Source: Verrucomicrobiota bacterium
GTDB lineage: Bacteria; Verrucomicrobiota; Verrucomicrobiia; Opitutales; Opitutaceae
Length of the DNA stretch: 64,000 bases
Direction: 5' to 3'
NCBI GenBank assembly: GCA_014584295.1
Contig: JACTNC010000053.1
Coordinates: 186,001 to 250,000 of the forward strand
Under the pieces are notes generated by a model that did no database searches, was not told the DNA's origin, and worked only from the letters and a program-made list of their open reading frames with translations. Positions 57,122 to 64,000 of the stretch are shown here, piece after piece. A program made the position numbers and the translations under genes. How positions within the stretch are numbered: the stretch's first letter is position 1; each line of letters begins with the position of its first letter.

Positions 57122-59140
57122 CTATGCGGGGTGAGGAGCAGGAGCCGCACCTCCCATGGGTTCAGGCAGCACCTTTTCCTGCGCCTTCTTTGCGCCCCGG
57201 TCTTCCGGCTTGGCAGGGGGCAGCGTGATTGCTTCCGGCACCACCGGTGATCGGATCTCTCCAAATTCGACGATCTCCTTAACATGACGCCCCTCGATCG
57301 TTTCATGCTCGAGAAGCGCTTCGGCGATCTTGTCCAACGCGACGCGATGATCCGTGATGATCTGCTTCGCATGGGCATAGGTTTCGTCCACGATCTTCTT
57401 GACCTCGGTGTCGATCAGATGCGCGGTCTCTTCAGAAACGTTATGTGACCTCGTGATTTCCCTGCCGAGAAACACGGTATCCTGATTCTCGCCATAGGAA
57501 ATGGGGCCCAGGGGGCTCATTCCCCAATTGCACACCATGTGGCGCGCTAGCTTGGTGGCCTGTTCGATGTCACCAGATGCGCCACTCGTTATATCCTGCA
57601 AGGCGACCTCCTCCGCAATGCGTCCGCCAAACAGCGTGGCGAGTCGGTTGAGCATCTTTTTCTTGGCGTAATTGTAGGTATCCTTCGTCGGGATATACAT
57701 CGTACTCCCCAAGGACCGCCCCCGCGGGATGATGGTCACCTTGTGAACGGGCATCGAATCGTCATCGATTACCACGCTCACGAGGGCATGACCCGCCTCA
57801 TGATAGGCGACGACCTTCTTGTCGTCCGCATCCATGACCTTGCGACGCTCGCGCCCGAAGAGGACCTTGTTTCTCGCGTCGTCGACGTCCTGCATTTCCA
57901 CCTTCTTCTTGTTGCGCCTGGCAGCAAGAAGCGCAGATTCGTTGAGAAGGTTGGCAAGTTCAGCTCCCGAAAGCCCGGGCGTTCCGCGGGCAATCACCGC
58001 AAGGTCGACATCCTCCGCCAAGGTGATCTTTCGTGCGTGGACACGCAGCACCTGCTCGCGGCCAACTAGGTCGGGCAGGTCGACATAGATCTGCCGGTCG
58101 AAGCGACCGGGGCGCAGAAGCGCAGAATCAAGCACGTCCGGCCGATTGGTTGCGGCAATGATGATGACTCCCTCGGTCGTGTCGAAGCCATCCATCTCAA
58201 CCAGCATCGAATTCAAAGTCTGTTCACGTTCGTCATTTCCACCGCCCAGCCCCGCGCCCCGCTGGCGGCCCACTGCATCGATTTCATCGATGAAGATCAG
58301 GCAGGGCGCATTCTTTCGCCCCTGTTCAAACATGTCACGTACCCGGCTGGCGCCGACACCCACAAACATTTCAACAAAATCCGAACCGGAAATGCTGAAG
58401 AAGGGGACATCGGCCTCTCCAGCCACTGCCTTCGCGAGCAACGTCTTGCCCGTGCCCGGAGGGCCAACCATGAGGATTCCCTTGGGAATCTTTCCGCCCA
58501 TACGTGTAAATTTTTTTGGATCTTTCAGAAATTCAACAACCTCAGAAACCTCTTCCTTGGCTTCATCGCATCCCGCAACATCCGCAAAGGTCACTTTCTC
58601 GCGATCGCGGGTCAGGAGCTTGGCCCGACTTTTTCCGAAATTCAGGGCACCGCGTCCCGCATTCCTCAATTGTCGGACAAACAGGAAATACAGCAGTCCG
58701 ATGATGATGACGAATGGAATGATATTGGTCGCCAGCGTCGCCAGCAGCGTGGTTGAGGGCGGTTCGGTAAATTTTTGTGACTTCTGCAGCCGCTCCAAAT
58801 TGGCGTCCGTCAACCGGCCGTAGGCTCGGAAATGCTGTGTCTTGCCGGTCTCTGTGTTGAGAATCGGCTCCATGGTTTCACCCCGGATGATGACGTAGTC
58901 GCCACCGCCTGCACCGTCCCGCTGGATAATTCCCTCTCGAATCTGACCGGATTCAGAAAGCTCCACGACTTTCTGTATGTTGATGGACGCGAACGACCTG
59001 CCGCTGCTGGGATTGAGGAAAAAGAGCGCGAGAACCGCCGCCACAATCGAAAGCCAGATGAGCATCACCTTCGGCTGAAGGCGTTCGGGAGGCAGGTTCT
59101 TGAGCGGGCGGCGCTTGTTTTTGTTTTCGGGTTCGGACAT
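57122..59140 (-). CDS. ftsH: ATP-dependent zinc metalloprotease FtsH
   Basis: A 672-residue membrane AAA+ protease that removes damaged membrane and regulatory proteins. It has a cytoplasmic basic start, two membrane segments (about 25-42 and 135-155), and a periplasmic domain of about 90 residues between them. Walker A is G-P-P-G-T-G-K-T (226-233), Walker B is I-F-I-D-E-I-D-A-V, and the zinc site is H-E-A-G-H (447-451). R-P-G-R-F-D-R is the second region of homology. All are intact. The Pro/Ala-rich end is typical. Confidence 0.97.
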   Translation of the reverse strand: MSEPENKNKRRPLKNLPPERLQPKVMLIWLSIVAAVLALFFLNPSSGRSFASINIQKVVELSESGQIREGIIQRDGAGGGDYVIIRGETMEPILNTETGKTQHFRAYGRLTDANLERLQKSQKFTEPPSTTLLATLATNIIPFVIIIGLLYFLFVRQLRNAGRGALNFGKSRAKLLTRDREKVTFADVAGCDEAKEEVSEVVEFLKDPKKFTRMGGKIPKGILMVGPPGTGKTLLAKAVAGEADVPFFSISGSDFVEMFVGVGASRVRDMFEQGRKNAPCLIFIDEIDAVGRQRGAGLGGGNDEREQTLNSMLVEMDGFDTTEGVIIIAATNRPDVLDSALLRPGRFDRQIYVDLPDLVGREQVLRVHARKITLAEDVDLAVIARGTPGLSGAELANLLNESALLAARRNKKKVEMQDVDDARNKVLFGRERRKVMDADDKKVVAYHEAGHALVSVVIDDDSMPVHKVTIIPRGRSLGSTMYIPTKDTYNYAKKKMLNRLATLFGGRIAEEVALQDITSGASGDIEQATKLARHMVCNWGMSPLGPISYGENQDTVFLGREITRSHNVSEETAHLIDTEVKKIVDETYAHAKQIITDHRVALDKIAEALLEHETIEGRHVKEIVEFGEIRSPVVPEAITLPPAKPEDRGAKKAQEKVLPEPMGGAAPAPHPA

Positions 59141-59165
59141 TTACAGGTTTTGGGACTAGAGAACC

Positions 59166-59194
59166 AAGCTACAGGTTCCAAGGGCGCAAGTCAA
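59166..59194 (-). promoter_or_regulatory. Possible ftsH promoter
   Basis: On the minus strand TTGACT (59189-59194) is followed after 17 bases by TAGCTT (59166-59171). The -35 is good, the -10 poor, so this is tentative. It lies 26-54 bases before the ftsH ATG. Confidence 0.3.
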
Positions 59195-59203
59195 TTGGTG
59201 CGA

Positions 59204-59228
59204 GTCGGTTTCGTTTGTGGAAACCGAC
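59204..59228 (-). terminator. 9-bp hairpin between tilS and ftsH
   Basis: GTCGGTTTC (59204-59212) pairs perfectly with GAAACCGAC (59220-59228) around a 7-base loop, 30 bases after the tilS stop and just above the possible ftsH promoter. No T-run follows, so it may be a terminator of a different kind or a regulator site. Confidence 0.4.
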
Positions 59229-59258
59229 CGTTCAAATTCCATTGCCTGCGCCTATGCA

Positions 59259-60248
59259 CTAGCAGCGGCTTTTCGTCACTTTTTGACAATAGCTGAGCCG
59301 AAAATCACGAATTTGGGCAAAGCCATTTCGTCCCATGCTGAGACGTGTGGCTGTGCCCCGTTCAACCGCGTCCAGCAGCACCTCAAACCCCTGACGGGAA
59401 AGATCCCCTGCCCTATGCGCAAGTGAAGCCCGCCAGCGCTGTAGAACCCGGCGCACAACCGCACGTGGAGCGCCCTCCAGAGCCCGCAGGTTCACGGTCA
59501 ATCCGCGCTGGGCCCTGATACGATCAACCCAAAGTTCAAGTGCATCATCATCCTCCTGAAGCAGTGACCGGCTCAGCCCGGCACCCGACAGGGCATCCCG
59601 GGGTTCGGCAGCCTTTATCCAGGTCGGCAGCACTTGGTTGCGCATGCGGTTCCTCAGAAAATCCAGTTTCGCGTTGGTTGAATCCACCCGCCACGGAACT
59701 GCGATCTCCCCGAGCGCGCTTTCAATCTCGAGCTTCGAGAGCCCGATTAGCGGGCGAACATGTAACCAGCCCTCCCGAAAACGCTGGATGGGACGCGGCG
59801 CTGCCAGGCCCGCCGTGCCGCTTCCCCGGGCCAATCGCATGAGCATGGTCTCGGCGATGTCATCCTTCTGGTGACCAAGCCATAGCGCTCTCGCCTCCAA
59901 CCTGCCCTGTTCTTCCCTGAAGAATTCAAACCGTGCCTCGCGGGCCCTGGCCTCACTTATCTCGGCAGGCGCTTTCGCCCGTTTCCATGAACCCGCGCGA
60001 AACTCCACGTCCAGGGCAGCGCACACAGCCCGGCAAAATCGGACATCGTTGCCCGACTGCGCACCTCGCAGACGGTGATTGAAGTGCAGAGCAATGATCC
60101 GCGATCGATGATGCCCCCAATGTCCCCAGATCAGCAACAGCAGAGCCAGCGAGTCCGCACCACCTGAAAACGCAACGCACCAAGGCCCCCGTGCCGCCGG
60201 GCTGCGGCTGTTTGCCCAGCGTTCGACATCAGGATGGATACGGGACAT
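59259..60248 (-). CDS. tilS: tRNA(Ile)-lysidine synthase
   Basis: A 329-residue N-type ATP pyrophosphatase. The ATG at 60248 is chosen; 23 upstream codons are open but unlike the family. The PP-loop is S-G-G-A-D-S (28-33), followed by A-L-H-F-N-H-R-L-R-G and G-H-Q-K-D-D-I-A-E-T. It adds lysine to C34 of tRNA-Ile(CAU), making it read AUA. The usual C-terminal domain is short here, as in several compact TilS proteins. It lies between serS and ftsH, on the same strand. Confidence 0.92.
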   Translation of the reverse strand: MSRIHPDVERWANSRSPAARGPWCVAFSGGADSLALLLLIWGHWGHHRSRIIALHFNHRLRGAQSGNDVRFCRAVCAALDVEFRAGSWKRAKAPAEISEARAREARFEFFREEQGRLEARALWLGHQKDDIAETMLMRLARGSGTAGLAAPRPIQRFREGWLHVRPLIGLSKLEIESALGEIAVPWRVDSTNAKLDFLRNRMRNQVLPTWIKAAEPRDALSGAGLSRSLLQEDDDALELWVDRIRAQRGLTVNLRALEGAPRAVVRRVLQRWRASLAHRAGDLSRQGFEVLLDAVERGTATRLSMGRNGFAQIRDFRLSYCQKVTKSRC

Positions 60249-60337
60249 CGGAATCGCTGCGGCTAGCGACTCTGCTGCGCCCTTCCAATTCAGACGGCGC
60301 GAGCGACTCCTCACCATTGCGAAAGAAATCCGAGGTT

Positions 60338-61609
60338 TCAGTCGAAGCTGAGAAACTCCCTGCCAAAATAAGGAACCAGCACCGAGGGAAGTTTCACGCG
60401 GCCATCTGGTTGAAGGTTGTTTTCGAGCAGAGCAGCAATGACGCGTGGAACAGCCAGCCCCGAGCCGTTCAGCGTATGAACCAGTTCAGGTTTACCCGAC
60501 TCCTTCGAGCGGTAGCGGATCTGGGCCCGGCGGGCCTGGAAGCTTTCGAAGTTTGAACAGCTCGAAACTTCAAGCCAGCGCTTCTGACCTCCACCCCACA
60601 CCTCCAGGTCAAACTTCTTGGCCTGCGCAAAACCCAGATCCCCACCGCACATCAGGAGGACGCGATAGGGCAACTCAAGCTTGCGCAGCAAACTCTCCGC
60701 ATCATTCCGGAGCTTGTCGAGTTCGTCATAACTCGTGTCCGGATGCACCCACTTCAGAAGTTCGACCTTGTCGAACTGATGCAGCCGATTCAAACCGCGG
60801 ACATCCTTGCCGTAGCTGCCTGCCTCCCTACGGAAACATGGCGTGTAGGCACACCGATAAACCGGCAGGATTTCCTCGGAAAGAATTTCATCCCGGAAGA
60901 AGTTCGTGAGCGGAACCTCGGCGGTCGGCACGGCATAGAGATGATCGGGCACCGTTTCGTACATCTGCCCTTCCTTGTCGGGCAACTGACCGGTCGCGGT
61001 CGCACTCGCCGCATTAACGAAAATCGGAGGAGCGACCTCAAGGTAACCGGCCTTCCCTGCCTCCTCCAAAAAAAACTGCAGAAGCGCGCGCATGAGTCGC
61101 GCACCGTCACCAACATAAAAGGGAAACCCTGCACCCGTGACTTTTGCGCCTCGCCCAAAATCGAAGAGCCGTTCGAAACCGGGAATCTCCCAATGCGGCC
61201 TTGCGACAGCCGAAACAGATGCAACATCACCCTGCGTCGAATAGACCTGATTCTCTTCCGGTAGTCGTCCTTCAGGCACACTGGCATGTGGAAGATTGGG
61301 GAGCGTCAGCATGGCCTGCCGCAATGCGGCCTCTGCCAAGGTCAGCTCGGACTCCTTCTCCTTGGCCCGGGCCGACACCGCCTTCATTTCCGCCACCTTG
61401 GCGATAAATTCGGGCGAACCCTTCCTCAACGCGACCATTTCCGCATTGGCTGCCTTTTGAAGGGAGCGCAGATGCTCCACTTCCTGAATCTGCGCGCGCC
61501 ATGCAGTGTCGAGCGCAAGAACGGCATCGACGTCGACGTCCAGATGCTTCTTGGCAATGGCCGCGCGCACGCGCTCAGGCGATTCACGTAGTAGTTTGGG
61601 ATCCAGCAT
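60338..61609 (-). CDS. serS: Seryl-tRNA synthetase
   Basis: A 423-residue class II synthetase; the ATG at 61609 is preferred over one 13 codons earlier because M-L-D-P-K-L-L-R-E is the family start. The N-terminal ~100 residues are the long tRNA-binding coiled coil. The core has L-P-N-L-P-H, L-Y-A-V-P-T-A-E-V-P-L (serine/TIGL region), C-F-R-R-E-A-G-S-Y-G (motif 2) and E-V-S-S-C-S-N-F and L-N-G-S-G-L-A-V-P-R (motif 3). All motifs are intact. Confidence 0.97.
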   Translation of the reverse strand: MLDPKLLRESPERVRAAIAKKHLDVDVDAVLALDTAWRAQIQEVEHLRSLQKAANAEMVALRKGSPEFIAKVAEMKAVSARAKEKESELTLAEAALRQAMLTLPNLPHASVPEGRLPEENQVYSTQGDVASVSAVARPHWEIPGFERLFDFGRGAKVTGAGFPFYVGDGARLMRALLQFFLEEAGKAGYLEVAPPIFVNAASATATGQLPDKEGQMYETVPDHLYAVPTAEVPLTNFFRDEILSEEILPVYRCAYTPCFRREAGSYGKDVRGLNRLHQFDKVELLKWVHPDTSYDELDKLRNDAESLLRKLELPYRVLLMCGGDLGFAQAKKFDLEVWGGGQKRWLEVSSCSNFESFQARRAQIRYRSKESGKPELVHTLNGSGLAVPRVIAALLENNLQPDGRVKLPSVLVPYFGREFLSFD

Positions 61610-61723
61610 GAGGATTAGGCGAAACCATGAAACGCAGCGGATGAACACTCTTTTCCGTCCGAGAAATGCAAAAATTGATCGTTTGCAGCGTGTAGAGTAT
61701 TCCGGGAACCCGGTGATCGGCTG

Positions 61724-62692
61724 TTATTGAACCATTCCGAAGAAGGACGGATCAGCCTTTTTGAGAGCGTCCATCACCAAATCTGGAGTCAGCAGGCGCA
61801 GGTTCCGTTCTGGCGCGGAAATCGAAAAATTAGTGCCATTGTTCGGGGGATAGGGTCCAAACAGCGCGACGTCTGTCGGTCCGTATACTCCAAGCACCTT
61901 CCGGCCCTGTGCCGCCGCAAGATGAAGAGGGCCGCTGTCATTCGCGATCACCCACGACGCCGCCCCTATGATCTCAGTCAGTGCACCCAGCGCCGTCCTT
62001 CCGGTCAGATTCAGGAAGCGTGCGTCTCCCGCATGATTGCCCGAGTACACCAGAGGGCGGTCGCCCGCCCATGCGACACTGAAATTCCCAGGGGAGTCGA
62101 GGATCATATCGGTAGCCGCGGAAAATCCAGACCAGCACTTTTCCTCGCGGCGCGAATCAGGGAACATGACGATCAACCGTTCCTTCGGGAACGTTTCCCA
62201 CTCCGTCGGCATTCGGATGCCGCTTGCCTGAAAATTCACGCCCTTCGGTAGACGGGCCTGGGCGCCAATCGAACAGCAGAATTGTAGGAGTAGCGCCACG
62301 GCATGGCTGTGTTTCCCCTCGGGGGGCAGGCCCACCCGCTCCGTATAGAACAGGCCCGCACCTTCGCTGCGATCCCGCCGCCCGATCTTGCGTGGAGCCC
62401 GCGCCCTCGCCGTGATGAATCCCGTGTAATACCGTCCCTGCATGTCCATCACGACGTCAAACGTGCGATCACTCAGATCCCGGAAGACCTGCCGCAGCCC
62501 CGAAATCAACGGGCGTCTCCTAAAGACAAGGGTCTCATCAACCGCCGTACAGTTCCTGACAATCGGGGCAAAAGCCTCGCGTGCAATCCAGGTGACGTGC
62601 AGACCCTGGATCTGCTCCTTGAGGGAAGCGGCTACGCGCAGACCCTGGATGATATCCCCAAGGGAAGAAGTCTTGACCACCAACAATCGCAT
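61724..62692 (-). CDS. Glycosyltransferase family 9 (heptosyltransferase I-like)
   Basis: A 322-residue GT9 enzyme. It has the family start M-R-L-L-V-V-K-T-S-S-L-G-D-I-I and D-M-Q-G-R-Y-Y-T-G. The C-terminal half carries A-N-D-S-G-P-L-H-L-A-A-A and L-G-V-Y-G-P-T-D. These match WaaC-type LPS heptosyltransferase I, which adds heptose to Kdo of the LPS inner core. It is minus strand, 165 bases from a divergent acyltransferase-GT9 fusion. Confidence 0.88.
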   Translation of the reverse strand: MRLLVVKTSSLGDIIQGLRVAASLKEQIQGLHVTWIAREAFAPIVRNCTAVDETLVFRRRPLISGLRQVFRDLSDRTFDVVMDMQGRYYTGFITARARAPRKIGRRDRSEGAGLFYTERVGLPPEGKHSHAVALLLQFCCSIGAQARLPKGVNFQASGIRMPTEWETFPKERLIVMFPDSRREEKCWSGFSAATDMILDSPGNFSVAWAGDRPLVYSGNHAGDARFLNLTGRTALGALTEIIGAASWVIANDSGPLHLAAAQGRKVLGVYGPTDVALFGPYPPNNGTNFSISAPERNLRLLTPDLVMDALKKADPSFFGMVQ

Positions 62693-62857
62693 AATGGCAG
62701 CGTCGCAGGCTTGGATTTAGCGAGGGCGCATCGCAATGCCAAATGCACCAGGAAAGCGTCCGATCGCGACGGGCGACAAAAAATCTGCCTTTACCTGCAG
62801 CCCGAATGCTTTGCTCTGGGGTGTTCAAAACACCTTCCACTGCGCGTTGCCAGACTT

Positions 62858-64000
62858 GTGCTCATTTACCTGATAAAGTTCTTCGGCTGGACGATCGCAC
62901 ACGTTCCCGAGGCGTGGCTGTACGCATTGTCCAAGGGGCTGGGTGACCTAATCTATTGGCTGCTTCCCAAAAGGCGACGAATCGTGCTGAGCAATCTGCA
63001 CCATGCATTCCCCGAGAGAGACGAGCCGTGGCGTCGTTGGGTAGCGCGTCAATCAAGCAGGCGCATGATCGAGACAGGCCTCCTCGCCTGCGCCATCCCG
63101 TTCCTCAGCGAGCGCCGTCTCCTAACGATACTTTCATGTGGATCGGAACTGCATTCGATTCTCGAAACCCACGCCCGCAATCCCGCTCCGACCCTGATTT
63201 GCACGGCACACCTTGCCTATTGGGAGGTTCTTGCGGTGATTCCGCTCGGGTTGGGCGGAATGGTACCGGAGCTGGGTGTAATCTACAGGCCTCTCAAGAG
63301 CGCGGTGCTGAATGACTGGGTCAAACGATCGCGTGAGCGCTTTGGCGCACGTCTGCTTTCGCGACGGGACGGCATGTCTGAGGCGATGAAAATCCTCCGC
63401 AGGCGCAACTTCGTTGGATTGCTCTTCGATCAGAACGCGGGTGACAAGGGCGCGCTTACCACATTTCTGGGCCGCATCTGCTCCACCAGCGAACTCCCGG
63501 GCCTCTGGACCGAGAAATTCTCTGCCAACGTAGTGATCGCCTATCCGCGTCGCCTGGGTTTCTGGCGCACGGAGGTCCATGCGGACATGCTGCCGAAAAA
63601 CACGGATTCGAAATTTATCACGCTGGCGCTGAACCAATGGCTCGAAACAAAACTCGAGGGTGACGATGACCTTTGCGCCTCCTGGCTCTGGATGCACAAT
63701 CGCTGGCGAACCCAAAATCGACCCGACAATCGGCTTCGCCTCGAGGCAAAACGAAACCTGCTGGATGCCGAGATGTCATTCCGAGGCTGGCGCCGGCTGC
63801 CTCGCAAGACGCGCATCGTTGTGCGCCTGCCAAATTGGCTCGGCGATGTTGTGATGCTCATTCCGCTTCTTCGCGCCCTGCGTATCTCGCGACCCGATGC
63901 CGAACTCACCCTGATCGGGAAGGCGGTCTTCCAAACCGTGGCCGAAGCAGCCGGCGTGGCCGACCACTATGAGTCCCTTCCTGCACGTGGCCCCGCATAC
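62858..64000 (+). CDS. Lipid A acyltransferase fused to heptosyltransferase (GT9), cut by window edge
   Basis: The frame is open from well upstream to the right edge; the GTG at 62858 is a best guess for the start, as no ATG exists in this frame nearby. Residues 1-~305 are an LpxL/HtrB-type lipid A acyltransferase with a hydrophobic N-terminus and the catalytic H118-x4-E123 (T-A-H-L-A-Y-W-E). From about residue 317 a second enzyme begins: R-I-V-V-R-L-P-N-W-L-G-D-V-V, the start of a heptosyltransferase II-type GT9. The two domains read through without a stop over at least 380 codons. It would acylate lipid A and add core sugar. The end is outside the window. Confidence 0.8.
   Translation, partial: MLIYLIKFFGWTIAHVPEAWLYALSKGLGDLIYWLLPKRRRIVLSNLHHAFPERDEPWRRWVARQSSRRMIETGLLACAIPFLSERRLLTILSCGSELHSILETHARNPAPTLICTAHLAYWEVLAVIPLGLGGMVPELGVIYRPLKSAVLNDWVKRSRERFGARLLSRRDGMSEAMKILRRRNFVGLLFDQNAGDKGALTTFLGRICSTSELPGLWTEKFSANVVIAYPRRLGFWRTEVHADMLPKNTDSKFITLALNQWLETKLEGDDDLCASWLWMHNRWRTQNRPDNRLRLEAKRNLLDAEMSFRGWRRLPRKTRIVVRLPNWLGDVVMLIPLLRALRISRPDAELTLIGKAVFQTVAEAAGVADHYESLPARGPAY

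Noticed and set aside
61702..61713. CCGGG-AA-CCCGG stem as a terminator of the GT9 gene
   Set aside because: The loop is only two bases and no T-run follows, so it is unlikely to work.

Overview
The window is a gene-dense, roughly 60% GC (judged by eye) chromosomal segment from a Gram-negative, LPS-bearing bacterium. I infer the phylum Verrucomicrobiota, probably Opitutaceae. The reasons are the TonB-dependent receptor whose mature N-terminus carries an L-S-P-F-V-V-S segment, the tandem C-terminal repeats on a secreted cyclophilin, a GspD/E/F secretion set without neighbouring pseudopilins, LptD and lipid A/heptose genes, and a sulfatase plus GH140-like enzyme. Nothing points to a plasmid or prophage: I see no transposase, integrase, tRNA, rRNA or CRISPR array. 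Almost no start codon has a Shine-Dalgarno motif before it, so starts were chosen by family length, signal peptides and overlaps.

Layout. 1-4.7 kb: glycan-use genes (TonB receptor cut by the window edge, cupin-XRE regulator, GH140-like hydrolase, S1-type sulfatase). 4.9-8.0 kb, minus strand: tsaC/Sua5, a degenerate CobW-like P-loop protein and aroC. 8.2-13.4 kb: gspD-gspE-gspF. 13.5-24.1 kb: secreted PPIase, DegT aminotransferase, citramalate synthase, xylulokinase, priA, a Fur-family regulator with a TPR protein, and nadA. 24.1-26.6 kb, minus strand: a three-gene operon of an orphan ParA, an unknown protein and a coiled-coil protein. 26.9-32 kb: a Gre-like factor, a secreted unknown, a double creatininase-fold protein and glgB. 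32.1-37 kb: lptD, rsmB, scpA, a small unknown and trxA. 37.1-44.1 kb: menA, two class I aminotransferases, a double ribbon-helix-helix protein, an orphan ABC ATPase, a LolA-like protein, secG and an Lrp/AsnC regulator. 44.3-50.2 kb: argA, RidA, and an amidase / tandem GTP-cyclohydrolase-II / SIS operon. 50.2-53.7 kb: tig-clpP-clpX. 53.8-64 kb: tsaB-alr, UDP-glucose dehydrogenase, ftsH, tilS, serS, a heptosyltransferase-like GT9, and a protein fusing a lipid A acyltransferase to a second GT9, cut by the right edge.

Most genes are housekeeping: protein quality control (Tig, ClpXP, FtsH), tRNA modification (TsaB, TsaC, TilS), envelope building (LptD, GT9, acyltransferase, SecG, Alr, UDP-glucose dehydrogenase) and amino acid, cofactor and glycogen metabolism. 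The best candidates for something undescribed are (1) the amidase / two-domain GTP cyclohydrolase II / SIS operon with a divergent RidA, which looks like a ring-opening route acting on a nucleotide, (2) the ParA / unknown / coiled-coil operon, which may position a cellular structure, and (3) the acyltransferase-heptosyltransferase fusion next to a second heptosyltransferase.
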